Assembly: GCA_902773035.1 (NCBI GenBank)
Contig: CACYDB010000160.1
Span: forward strand, 1 to 5,112
DNA: 5,112 nt
DNA from: an uncultured Ruminococcus sp.
Lineage (GTDB): Bacteria; Bacillota; Clostridia; Oscillospirales; Acutalibacteraceae
Direction: 5' to 3'
Below, piece after piece: positions 1 through 5,047 of this stretch. The position numbers and the translations under genes were made by a program. The notes below the pieces were generated by a model. That model ran no database searches and was not told the DNA's origin. It saw only the letters and a list, made by a program, of their open reading frames with translations. Positions within the stretch are counted from its first letter, which is position 1. Each line of letters opens with the position of its first letter.

Positions 1-130
1 ATACGAGTGCTATTGCTGCGACATAAATCTCGACGAGGACGAGTACGCGCGCTTCCTGACAAACAGTGTGCGCGACTGCCACTACTTTAACCCCTACGAC
101 GAGTACAAGATAGTCGAGAAGCAGAACTGA
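1..130 (+). CDS. C-terminal part of a small Cys-rich protein, DUF6472-like (5' end outside window)
   Basis: An open frame runs from codon position 2 to the TGA at 128-130 and encodes 42 visible residues. The peptide begins YECYCCDINLDEDEYARFL and ends DEYKIVEKQN. It contains four Cys (visible residues 3, 5, 6 and 26), a C-C-x-I-N-L-D-E-D-E segment and an aromatic stretch ending D-E-Y-K-I-V-x-K-Q. From memory this matches the C-terminal half of the short (about 60-residue) DUF6472 family found in Clostridia, whose function is unknown. The spaced Cys and His suggest a small metal-binding fold, but that is inference. The missing start lies left of the window. A perfect palindrome begins 13 nt after the stop and probably ends its transcript. 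The frame and stop are solid; the family name is recognition only and could be wrong. Confidence 0.6.
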   Translation, partial: YECYCCDINLDEDEYARFLTNSVRDCHYFNPYDEYKIVEKQN

Positions 131-143
131 ATAAAATCTTCCG

Positions 144-175
144 CTCCCGCGATCCTAGGATCGCGGGAGATTTTC
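144..175 (+). terminator. Perfect 26-bp palindrome followed by a short T-run; probable intrinsic terminator
   Basis: Positions 144-169 form a perfect palindrome. The left half is CTCCCGCGATCCT and the right half is its exact reverse complement, with CCTAGG at the centre. The run ATTTTCTT follows on the + strand. As RNA it would fold into a GC-rich hairpin of about 11 bp with a small loop, 13 nt after the stop of the DUF6472-like gene. On the - strand the sequence after the hairpin is less T-rich (a short TTTT about 7 nt away). It therefore fits best as a + strand terminator, perhaps shared as a weak bidirectional terminator with the leftward primase gene. Confidence 0.75.
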
Positions 176-178
176 TTA

Positions 179-280
179 TGCGTGTCGGGCGTGTCGGGCA
201 TATACATAACTTTATATAGTGAGATAAAATTTTTTCTTCTTATGAAAAGTTATGTAATTGGGTGTCACGCCCGACACGCA
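179..280. repeat. Long imperfect inverted repeat, 34-nt arms around the 3' end of the primase gene
   Basis: The left arm (179-212) and right arm (247-280) are reverse complements at 28 of 34 positions. The outer 15 bp (179-193 with 266-280) are perfect and GC-rich. The inner 10 bp (203-212 with 247-256, AAGTTATGTA on the right) are perfect and AT-rich. All mismatches fall in a 9-nt zone between them. The 34-nt AT-rich loop holds the primase stop codon at 240-242. The left arm also carries a tandem repeat of CGTGTCGGG (181-189 and 190-198). The right arm encodes the last residues of the primase. No T-run follows either arm, so it does not look like an ordinary terminator. Possible roles are an origin or Rep-binding element, a recombination site, or an mRNA-stabilising hairpin; none can be decided here. 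Confidence 0.7.
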
Positions 281-2495
281 GACGTAAGCCTATTATTTGT
301 CTACCCTTATTGCTCCTTCTTTTTGTGAAGCGATTGTCGGCGAGCAGCGCCGAATAGAAGTCTGTGACGCTGCGAGTATATTCACCGCTGCGGAAGCAGT
401 AGTCGCGGTAGGTTTCGTACAGCAGTCCCGAGGGTTGCTCGTAGTCCGCGCGTATTTCGCAGCACTCCTCCAGAAAAATCCCGAGCCAGTTGTTCTCCTC
501 GCGGTAGCAGGAGATTGCCGACGCTACGGCTTGCGGCAGGACAGGCTTGAAGCTGTCGCCGATAACTGCCCTCGCTCCGTCGATTATCCACTGCATAACA
601 GCTCCGCCCGCGTTCTTAACGAGGTAGTCCGAGTAGTTCTTAATATCGGGCTCTCCCGTAATCTTCGCGTTAAAGGGCACGACTATCAGCCTTCGCCACG
701 TGCCGCTGTCCAGTGTGCCGACCTTTGGGAGATGATTTGTGTAGAGCACAAGCGTATGCGTGGGTGTGAATGAGAACGGCGCCTTGTACTTCTTTTCTCC
801 GATAAGATCGTCGGTAGAGTTGAGCTGCTTCAATGCTGAGGTGCTCAGCCTTGTGCCTTCCTCCAGCTCCGCGGCGGTGACAAGTCTCTTGCCTCTGAGC
901 TCGGCGATCTCGGGCTTGATATTGCGTCGGCAGCCCGAGGTCAGAACCTCCGCGGAGAGTCCTCCGCTGTAGCTTCCGAGTACGGCTGAGATAGTGTTCC
1001 AGAAGGTTGACTTGCCGTTGTGTCCGTTTCCGAACGAGATGATCATACTCTCGAGGTAAACCTTTCCGATCGCAGCGAGTCCGACGATTTTCCGAACGTA
1101 GTCGATGAGCTCTCTGTCGCCGCAGAATATTGTGTCGAGAGCTTTCTCCCACAGCTCCCGTCCTTCTTCCGAGGGGTCAAAGGCGGTCTGTCTCGTTATC
1201 ATATCCTCGGGGTCGTGAGGGAGCTTTTCTCCTGTTTTAAGGTCATAGGTCGCGCTCGGCGCGTTGAGCTTGAACGCGTCTCTGTCGAGCTTAGAGGGGT
1301 CGGTGTACAGCATTGGCTGAGCTTCGGTCAGAGTCGCCGAGATTTTGCGCGAATCACGCCGCTTGATTATGTAGTCGCGGTACGCGAGGGCGGCGTTGTA
1401 CTTGTCGAGGATTCTTTTCTGGCTGTCTGTCATAAGGTTTGTCGCGGATTTGCGCGAGCTTGCTCCCGTCAGGAGCTCGAATACCTTGCCGCGAAGCATT
1501 TCCTTTTCGCGTAGGGCTAATTCTTCTTCCGCTTCAGCGAGCTGTCTATCGGTCAGCTCCTGTGATTTAGCTTGAGCCTTCGGCGCTGATTCCTCCCAGT
1601 ATGAGCCGTTGTAGACGATAAAATCCGTCGCCTCGGAGTATCTGAGAGTCTCACTGTATTCGTCCGCGAGCACTTTTGCCTGTCCAACGTCCGAGTAGTC
1701 GGAGGGCTTGAGTCTTAGCGTTGAGCCGTATTTCTCCGGCGGAATGTAGTCCGCCTCGAGTGAAACGCGACTGTAGAATTTGATAGCGCTCTTCCATATC
1801 GCCTCAAGCTCACGCTCGGGCAGCGGCGGCTGACATCTTTTCGCTTCCTTTCTGAATTTGACGAGAGCCTCGGTTGTGTCGCCGTAACGCTTGAGCAGTT
1901 TCGCGGCGGTCTTTGACATCTCGGAGTTCCTGCTTCCCTGCGGGATAACAGCGTCGGAGGTCTTGTTATAGGAATGCTCCGCGAGGAAGGCGTCAACTGT
2001 AGTTGAGCCGCCGTAGAGCTCGACCTCGGGCTCTCTTGTGCCGAAGAAGAACCTCGCCGCGTCCAGCGCGTTCTTGTCGAAGAACGGGAAATGTCTGAGC
2101 GTTGCGCGTTTGAGAGCGGCGTATTCCTCGGCGCTTGTGATCGTTTTGATCGGGAAGAGGACGTGGAACTTGGGTCGGGGAGCCCTGCCGTTCTTTTCCT
2201 TCATATTGTTGCGGCTGTAGTGAATTCCGAATTCGACCTCGGGGAAGGCTTTCATTATCTTCTCCGGAGTGACCCAGTCGGCAGGCTTGTCGCTGAAATC
2301 GTTGTCGCAGTCGAGCGCGAGGCAGTTTGAACGTAAAAAGCCTGTGTTGCTTCTTTTGTGATCCTTGTACTCCGCGCAGACGTAGTCCCTCGAGACTGCC
2401 TGAGCGAAGAGCTTTTTGTCGGTGACAACCGTCGGGTTCTGGTAAAAGCAGTTGCCCGCGTTGCCTGTTGTGTTTGAGCTGAATAATATAAACAT
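240..2495 (-). CDS. Phage/plasmid-type primase-helicase (AEP-like primase plus D5/P4-family SF3 helicase)
   Basis: A predicted replication-initiation enzyme that would unwind DNA and make primers for a phage, plasmid or integrated element. Numbering is from the ATG at 2493-2495 (751 residues). The N-terminus has archaeo-eukaryotic primase-like motifs: LDCDND with acidic residues D62, D64 and D66, KFHV with H111, and DAARFFFG with D145. Residues 187-242 resemble a PriCT linker. Residues about 308-336 form a charged, probably helical linker. The SF3 helicase has Walker A GNGHNGKST (489-497, K495), an acidic strand LVTAAELEEG (E543), motif C with N587 in LYTNHLP, and arginines 601-602 in GTWRRL. 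The C-terminus resembles the winged-helix tail of the P4 primase family. Length and motifs look intact. A longer frame from a GTG at 2511-2513 is rejected because AAAGGAG at 2504-2510 sits inside it and is well spaced for the ATG. Its coding DNA looks more GC-rich than its surroundings, which may reflect transfer. No phage partner genes lie beside it. Confidence 0.9.
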   Translation of the reverse strand: MFILFSSNTTGNAGNCFYQNPTVVTDKKLFAQAVSRDYVCAEYKDHKRSNTGFLRSNCLALDCDNDFSDKPADWVTPEKIMKAFPEVEFGIHYSRNNMKEKNGRAPRPKFHVLFPIKTITSAEEYAALKRATLRHFPFFDKNALDAARFFFGTREPEVELYGGSTTVDAFLAEHSYNKTSDAVIPQGSRNSEMSKTAAKLLKRYGDTTEALVKFRKEAKRCQPPLPERELEAIWKSAIKFYSRVSLEADYIPPEKYGSTLRLKPSDYSDVGQAKVLADEYSETLRYSEATDFIVYNGSYWEESAPKAQAKSQELTDRQLAEAEEELALREKEMLRGKVFELLTGASSRKSATNLMTDSQKRILDKYNAALAYRDYIIKRRDSRKISATLTEAQPMLYTDPSKLDRDAFKLNAPSATYDLKTGEKLPHDPEDMITRQTAFDPSEEGRELWEKALDTIFCGDRELIDYVRKIVGLAAIGKVYLESMIISFGNGHNGKSTFWNTISAVLGSYSGGLSAEVLTSGCRRNIKPEIAELRGKRLVTAAELEEGTRLSTSALKQLNSTDDLIGEKKYKAPFSFTPTHTLVLYTNHLPKVGTLDSGTWRRLIVVPFNAKITGEPDIKNYSDYLVKNAGGAVMQWIIDGARAVIGDSFKPVLPQAVASAISCYREENNWLGIFLEECCEIRADYEQPSGLLYETYRDYCFRSGEYTRSVTDFYSALLADNRFTKRRSNKGRQIIGLRLRVGRDTQLHNFS

Positions 2496-2503
2496 AATAA
2501 ATT

Positions 2504-2510
2504 CTCCTTT
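2504..2510 (-). promoter_or_regulatory. Ribosome binding site that fixes the primase start
   Basis: On the - strand the sequence reads AAAGGAG, then 8 nt, then ATG at 2495-2493. The upstream in-frame GTG at 2511-2513 abuts this site and has no ribosome binding site of its own, so the ATG seven codons in is the better start. Confidence 0.8.
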
Positions 2511-2536
2511 CACTTATAGGCTGAATAGCGGGGATA

Positions 2537-2556
2537 ATTGCATTGATTAATGCAAT
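2537..2556. promoter_or_regulatory. Perfect inverted repeat upstream of the primase; operator-like
   Basis: ATTGCATT and AATGCAAT are exact reverse complements separated by GATT. The repeat lies about 26 bp upstream of the primase ribosome binding site. Eight-bp arms with a short spacer are typical of a site for a dimeric repressor, as in phage control regions. No cognate regulator is in the window and no convincing -10/-35 pair was found beside it, so the function is inferred from position and symmetry alone. Confidence 0.4.
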
Positions 2557-2595
2557 CTCGGTGAAAAAAGAATAGAATAAATTTTGATATTTGAC

Positions 2596-2621
2596 GTTGC
2601 CATAAACGCGATTTCGGCAAC
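2596..2621. repeat. Inverted repeat GTTGCC-N14-GGCAAC upstream of the primase
   Basis: Perfect 6-bp arms at 2596-2601 and 2616-2621 flank a 14-nt spacer containing AAA-CGCGA-TTT, a second small inverted repeat. It lies between the dockerin-gene terminator and the ATTGCATT repeat, in the region that must hold the primase promoter. It could be a regulator site, or the arms could match by chance. Confidence 0.3.
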
Positions 2622-2638
2622 TTGGGAGGAATAGACGT

Positions 2639-2671
2639 AAAAAACTGACACCGCTGAAAAGCGATGTCAGT
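2639..2671 (-). terminator. Intrinsic terminator of the LRR-dockerin gene
   Basis: The 12-nt arms at 2644-2655 and 2660-2671 pair around the loop 2656-2659. The single mismatch (2652 against 2664) becomes a G-U pair in - strand RNA but C-A in + strand RNA, which points to leftward use. On the - strand the stem runs into a TTTTTT tract (2644-2639). It lies about 57 nt after the stop of the dockerin gene and separates it from the primase gene, so the two are unlikely to form one operon. Confidence 0.85.
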
Positions 2672-2727
2672 ATCTTGTTTAAATATGTATATATGTTTAT
2701 GGCAGTCTGTTAAGGAGATATTGATTA

Positions 2728-3816
2728 TCATTCAAAGTCTGTTATAATCTCCGCAAGACGCATCTGAATCAACGTTGCGTCTCTGACGCTTATGGTTTCA
2801 TCGCGATTGGCGTCACATAGAATCCTGGCACAGGGATTGGTTATCTCTTTAAGTCCGGCTTTGTATTTTTGAATCAGCGTTGCGTCGGAAATACTTACTT
2901 TTCCGCTGAGGTCGGCGTCGCCGATAATATACGCGTATGTCTTGAGATTCTTAACGAAGTTTTCGTAGCAGTATTCTTCGGCATAGGAGTTTTCAAAACA
3001 GGTGACCTCAATTCTTGACTGAGTAGACATCGGATAGAGAGCGTACGCTCCGATTGATGATACAGAATTCGGAATATACAGCTGAGAGAGAGAGAACGCA
3101 TTTTTGAATGCGGAATCACCGATAGTTGCCAGCATATCCGGAAGATTTATAGCGTTCAAAGCGGAATTCTCAAAACAGCCGGCGCCTATTTCGATTAAGT
3201 GCGGAGGTAAGTCAACGCTTTCGAGTGACGATGTGTTTTTGAAGGTGTTTGCTTCAAGCTTAGTGATTTTGCCGGGGATGTTAAGGTGTTCGATTCCACT
3301 GTCACAAAACGCTGATTCGCCGATTCGTACAAGACTTTTAGGTAAGCTGACTTCTCCGAGCAGGGAACAGTCCTTAAATGTAAACGCGGCAATCTCAGCA
3401 AGCTTGTTGCCAGAAAGGTCAAGCGAGTCTATGGAGGTTCCTTTGAAGGCTCCTTCGCCGATTTCGCTGATTGAGGAGGGAATGCTGAGTTCGCTGAGAA
3501 CGGCGCAGTTCTCAAAAGCGTATTCTCCGATTGAAGTATAGCCTTGAGGTATTGTAACCGAGGTTAATCCGCCGGACGCAAAGCAGTTGTCGCCTATTCT
3601 TCTTACCTGTGAGCCGGCGTAGGTTGTGGGTAAGGTGATTTCGTTGTCGTTTCCGATATAAGAATATAGAGTCCACGCCCCGTCAGTATATGTATATTCA
3701 TACTGACCGTCGTTTACTACGACTGTCGCTCCCGCGGACAAAGCCGAAGAGTTAACAACGGTCATTAAAATAGCTATTGATAGGAATGAGATAAAAAGCT
3801 TCAAAAAAGGTTTCAA
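2728..3816 (-). CDS. Secreted leucine-rich-repeat (BspA/LRR_5) protein with C-terminal type I dockerin
   Basis: A predicted extracellular protein that binds a cohesin on a scaffoldin, so it would be held in a cellulosome-like complex or on the cell surface. The LRR part probably mediates protein or surface binding; no catalytic domain is present. Numbering is from the TTG start (362 residues). Residues 1-28 form a signal peptide (MKPFLKLF, hydrophobic core, then SSALSA). A YEYTYTDGAWTLYSY lead-in is followed by nine LRR_5 units with the core (S/E/R)IGxxAF, starting near 73, 95, 118, 141, 164, 186, 209, 231 and 254, a strict 22-23 residue period. The dockerin (about 300-357) has two calcium loops, D300/D302/S304/S308/D311 and D335/N337/D339/S343/D346, each followed by ATLIQ. 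The TTG at 3814-3816 is chosen because GGAGGTGA (3822-3829) lies 8 nt upstream; the in-frame GTG at 3823-3825 overlaps that site. It has its own promoter and terminator, so it is monocistronic. Confidence 0.9.
   Translation of the reverse strand: MKPFLKLFISFLSIAILMTVVNSSALSAGATVVVNDGQYEYTYTDGAWTLYSYIGNDNEITLPTTYAGSQVRRIGDNCFASGGLTSVTIPQGYTSIGEYAFENCAVLSELSIPSSISEIGEGAFKGTSIDSLDLSGNKLAEIAAFTFKDCSLLGEVSLPKSLVRIGESAFCDSGIEHLNIPGKITKLEANTFKNTSSLESVDLPPHLIEIGAGCFENSALNAINLPDMLATIGDSAFKNAFSLSQLYIPNSVSSIGAYALYPMSTQSRIEVTCFENSYAEEYCYENFVKNLKTYAYIIGDADLSGKVSISDATLIQKYKAGLKEITNPCARILCDANRDETISVRDATLIQMRLAEIITDFE
2765..2886 (-). repeat. Direct DNA repeat from the duplicated dockerin segments
   Basis: The 17-nt words at 2765-2781 and 2870-2886 differ at one base and lie exactly 105 bp (35 codons) apart. 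They encode the DATLIQ end of each dockerin calcium-binding half. The near identity at DNA level shows the internal duplication that defines a type I dockerin. Confidence 0.75.
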
Positions 3817-3821
3817 TTTAT

Positions 3822-3829
3822 TCACCTCC
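3822..3829 (-). promoter_or_regulatory. Ribosome binding site that decides a TTG start for the dockerin gene
   Basis: GGAGGTGA on the - strand is a near-perfect anti-16S match. The GTG within it is in frame but cannot serve as both binding site and start. The TTG at 3816-3814, with an 8-nt spacer after GGAGG, is the natural start. Confidence 0.75.
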
Positions 3830-3839
3830 GTTTTCTATT

Positions 3840-3868
3840 ATTATACACACCTGTATTTCACAGGTCAA
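3840..3868 (-). promoter_or_regulatory. Consensus sigma-A promoter of the LRR-dockerin gene
   Basis: On the - strand, TTGACC (3868-3863), a 17-bp spacer and TATAAT (3845-3840) form a near-consensus sigma-A promoter. Transcription would start near 3833, leaving a leader of roughly 17 nt that is almost entirely the ribosome binding site. The spacer contains an inverted repeat, listed separately, so a strong core promoter is probably held under control. Confidence 0.85.
3849..3865. promoter_or_regulatory. Operator-like inverted repeat inside the dockerin-gene promoter
   Basis: ACCTGT (3849-3854) and ACAGGT (3860-3865) are perfect inverted 6-bp arms separated by 5 bp. They fill most of the -10/-35 spacer and overlap three bases of the -35 box. 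A dimeric protein bound here would block RNA polymerase, so repression is the simplest reading. The regulator is unknown. Confidence 0.6.
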
Positions 3869-3869
3869 G

Positions 3870-4024
3870 CAAAACTTATTCCACTGATACCGTGAATAAA
3901 CCGAGAAACCTATGTCCTAAAAAACCGATAGAATAAAATAAACAAAAGATAAAACAAAAACGAGAATGTCAATATAGAAAAACGAAAATTCTTTTGGCGA
4001 ACTAACCAAAGTTTTTTGAGTTTT
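3870..4024. other. A-rich intergenic stretch without a recognisable gene
   Basis: Between the dockerin-gene promoter and the repeated TTTGTGCA words the + strand is very rich in A (especially 3918-3990). No open frame with a ribosome binding site is visible on either strand. It contains a TTGACA word on the - strand (3972-3967) without a good -10 partner. At 3992-4011 there is a weak hairpin (TTTTGG paired with CCAAAG) followed by T-runs at 4012-4017 and 4021-4027. This could be a weak + strand terminator or simply AT-rich bent DNA upstream of the promoters. Confidence 0.35.
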
Positions 4025-4093
4025 TTTGTGCATTATAACTAATCAACAAAAATGTTGCACAAATTTGGATGACGTTAGAAAAATATGCACAAA
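4025..4093. repeat. Three copies of TTTGTGCA/TGCACAAA upstream of the rightward promoter
   Basis: The 8-bp word occurs at 4025-4032 (as TTTGTGCA), and at 4056-4063 and 4086-4093 (as TGCACAAA). Start-to-start distances are 31 and 30 bp, close to three helical turns, so the sites would lie on about the same face of the DNA. The last two copies extend to 9 bp (TGCACAAAT), and the third ends 5 bp before the -35 box. This arrangement suggests binding sites for a regulator of the SipW-type gene; the protein is unknown. Confidence 0.5.
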
Positions 4094-4098
4094 TAATA

Positions 4099-4128
4099 TT
4101 GACTTTTTACATAAAAATATTGTAAAAT
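4099..4128 (+). promoter_or_regulatory. Sigma-A-type promoter of the SipW-type surface protein gene
   Basis: TTGACT (4099-4104) and TAAAAT (4123-4128) are separated by 18 bp in AT-rich DNA. The start of transcription would lie near 4135, giving a leader of about 60 nt before the GTG. No other promoter-like pair this close to consensus lies between here and the gene. Confidence 0.7.
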
Positions 4129-4152
4129 AGTATAGCAATATTATTGTCTGGT

Positions 4153-4172
4153 GGTGCCTTTGCGCCTGTTTT
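4153..4172 (+). promoter_or_regulatory. Short leader hairpin with T-run, possible attenuator
   Basis: GGTGC (4153-4157) can pair with GCGCC (4162-4166), with one G-U pair and a CTTT loop, and TGTTTT follows. It lies in the predicted leader between the promoter and the ribosome binding site. It resembles a very small intrinsic terminator, but the 5-bp stem is short and no alternative antiterminator fold is obvious. Confidence 0.25.
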
Positions 4173-4181
4173 AAATGTTGT

Positions 4182-4190
4182 AAAGGAGGG
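4182..4190 (+). promoter_or_regulatory. Ribosome binding site for a GTG start
   Basis: AAAGGAGG precedes overlapping ATG (4194-4196) and GTG (4196-4198) codons. The ATG frame ends after three codons at a TAA, while the GTG opens the 270-residue frame. GTG, 6 nt after GGAGG, is therefore the start. Confidence 0.85.
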
Positions 4191-4195
4191 ATAAT

Positions 4196-5008
4196 GTGTC
4201 TTTAAAATCATATTTCGAAAAGAACCGAAAAAGGCTGAGAAAGCGTAAGAGACTTATCGTTTTCCTTAGTATCCTGGCGATTCTCGGACTGACAACTTCT
4301 ACATACGCGTGGTTTACAGTCAACACATTCGCGGGTGTCAGGGAATTTGAGCTCAATATCAGCACAGGTGAAGACCTGAGAGTTTCTATGGAAAATCACG
4401 GTTCCGATATCGAGCAGTATGTACACGTTATTACCAATGATATGATAGATTCCTATCTGCGAAAGTACAATACATCTTTAAAGGATATGATCCTCGCTCC
4501 TGTAACAACAAACAATGGCTCAAGGTTTACTTTCCAAAACGGTTCGCCGGTCAAGGAAAACGAAGAAGGAACATTCCTTGAGTTTAAGTGCTGGTTTATC
4601 GGTACACGCGATATGTACGTTCATCTTACCACAGAGGGTGTTGAGAGCGACGAAACTAAGGGTGTACCTACAACCAAGGTTAGCACACCTTCTCCCGCTC
4701 CTCAGAGCGACATCGTAAAGGCGATACGATTTGGTTTTGATACCGACACAGACGGCAACAAAACATGGGAACCGAATAAGGGTAGACAGGTAACCCGACT
4801 TACAACCTTTGATTTGCCCGGCGGCGAGATGGATTACAACAACTCGAACCAGCTCTTCTCGCTGGATAAGCTCACACCTAAACAGGCGACACTTCGTCTG
4901 TGGATGGAGGGTGAGGATCCCGAGTGTGACAACGATGTTCAGAGAGCAAAGCTCAGAGTGGAGCTTTCATTCGTAGGTTGTGACGAGAACGGAAACCCGA
5001 TTTCATAA
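4196..5008 (+). CDS. SipW-type signal-containing exported protein (TasA/camelysin-like surface protein)
   Basis: A predicted exported protein of 270 residues whose leader resembles substrates of SipW-type signal peptidases, as in the biofilm fibre protein TasA. Residues 1-19 carry a very basic cluster (NRKRLRKRKR, 10-19). Residues 20-34 are the hydrophobic core. TSTYAWFT (34-41) is the typical cleavage region, with processing likely after A38. The mature part has no recognised enzyme motif. It looks beta-rich and contains a Pro/Thr/Ser linker (about 158-170), an acidic segment FDTDTDGNKTW (181-191), and near the end LWMEGEDPECDND (235-247), followed by a final strand RVELSF. From memory, a similar (V/L)W(L/M)EGxDPEC segment recurs in clostridial proteins of this type. 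It may form a surface fibre or matrix component, which is inference. It has its own promoter and is followed 39 nt later by another gene with no terminator between. The cognate peptidase is not in the window. Confidence 0.75.
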   Translation: MSLKSYFEKNRKRLRKRKRLIVFLSILAILGLTTSTYAWFTVNTFAGVREFELNISTGEDLRVSMENHGSDIEQYVHVITNDMIDSYLRKYNTSLKDMILAPVTTNNGSRFTFQNGSPVKENEEGTFLEFKCWFIGTRDMYVHLTTEGVESDETKGVPTTKVSTPSPAPQSDIVKAIRFGFDTDTDGNKTWEPNKGRQVTRLTTFDLPGGEMDYNNSNQLFSLDKLTPKQATLRLWMEGEDPECDNDVQRAKLRVELSFVGCDENGNPIS

Positions 5009-5047
5009 TCATTTATATATTGGTTTACCAACAAGGGAGTGATATTT

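Noticed and set aside
181..198. The CGTGTCGGG tandem pair as the start of a CRISPR-like array
   Set aside because: There are only two adjacent 9-bp units with no spacers and no cas genes.
179..280. The long inverted repeat as the intrinsic terminator of the primase gene
   Set aside because: Neither arm is followed by a T-run, and the loop is 34 nt long. The T-run inside the loop is on the wrong side of the stem for termination.
297..1514. Several rightward open frames of 70-164 codons opposite the primase gene
   Set aside because: They lie antisense to a gene with clear conserved motifs and lack convincing ribosome binding sites. They are shadows of the GC-rich coding strand.
2510..2731. 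A 73-codon leftward open frame between the dockerin and primase genes
   Set aside because: It runs straight through the strong intrinsic terminator at 2639-2671, has no good ribosome binding site, and its translation shows no recognisable pattern.
3104..3541. A 145-codon rightward open frame opposite the LRR region
   Set aside because: Its length comes from the regular repeat structure of the sense gene. The translation is low-complexity and there is no start signal.
3849..3865. Resemblance of ACCTGT-N5-ACAGGT to a lux box (ACCTGT-N8-ACAGGT)
   Set aside because: The half-sites match, but the spacing is 5 rather than 8 bp and LuxR-AHL quorum systems are proteobacterial. It is better treated as an unrelated operator.
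3950..3972. A second leftward promoter based on the TTGACA at 3972-3967
   Set aside because: No acceptable -10 box lies 16-18 bp away (only TATCTT at 15 bp), and a much better promoter sits closer to the gene.
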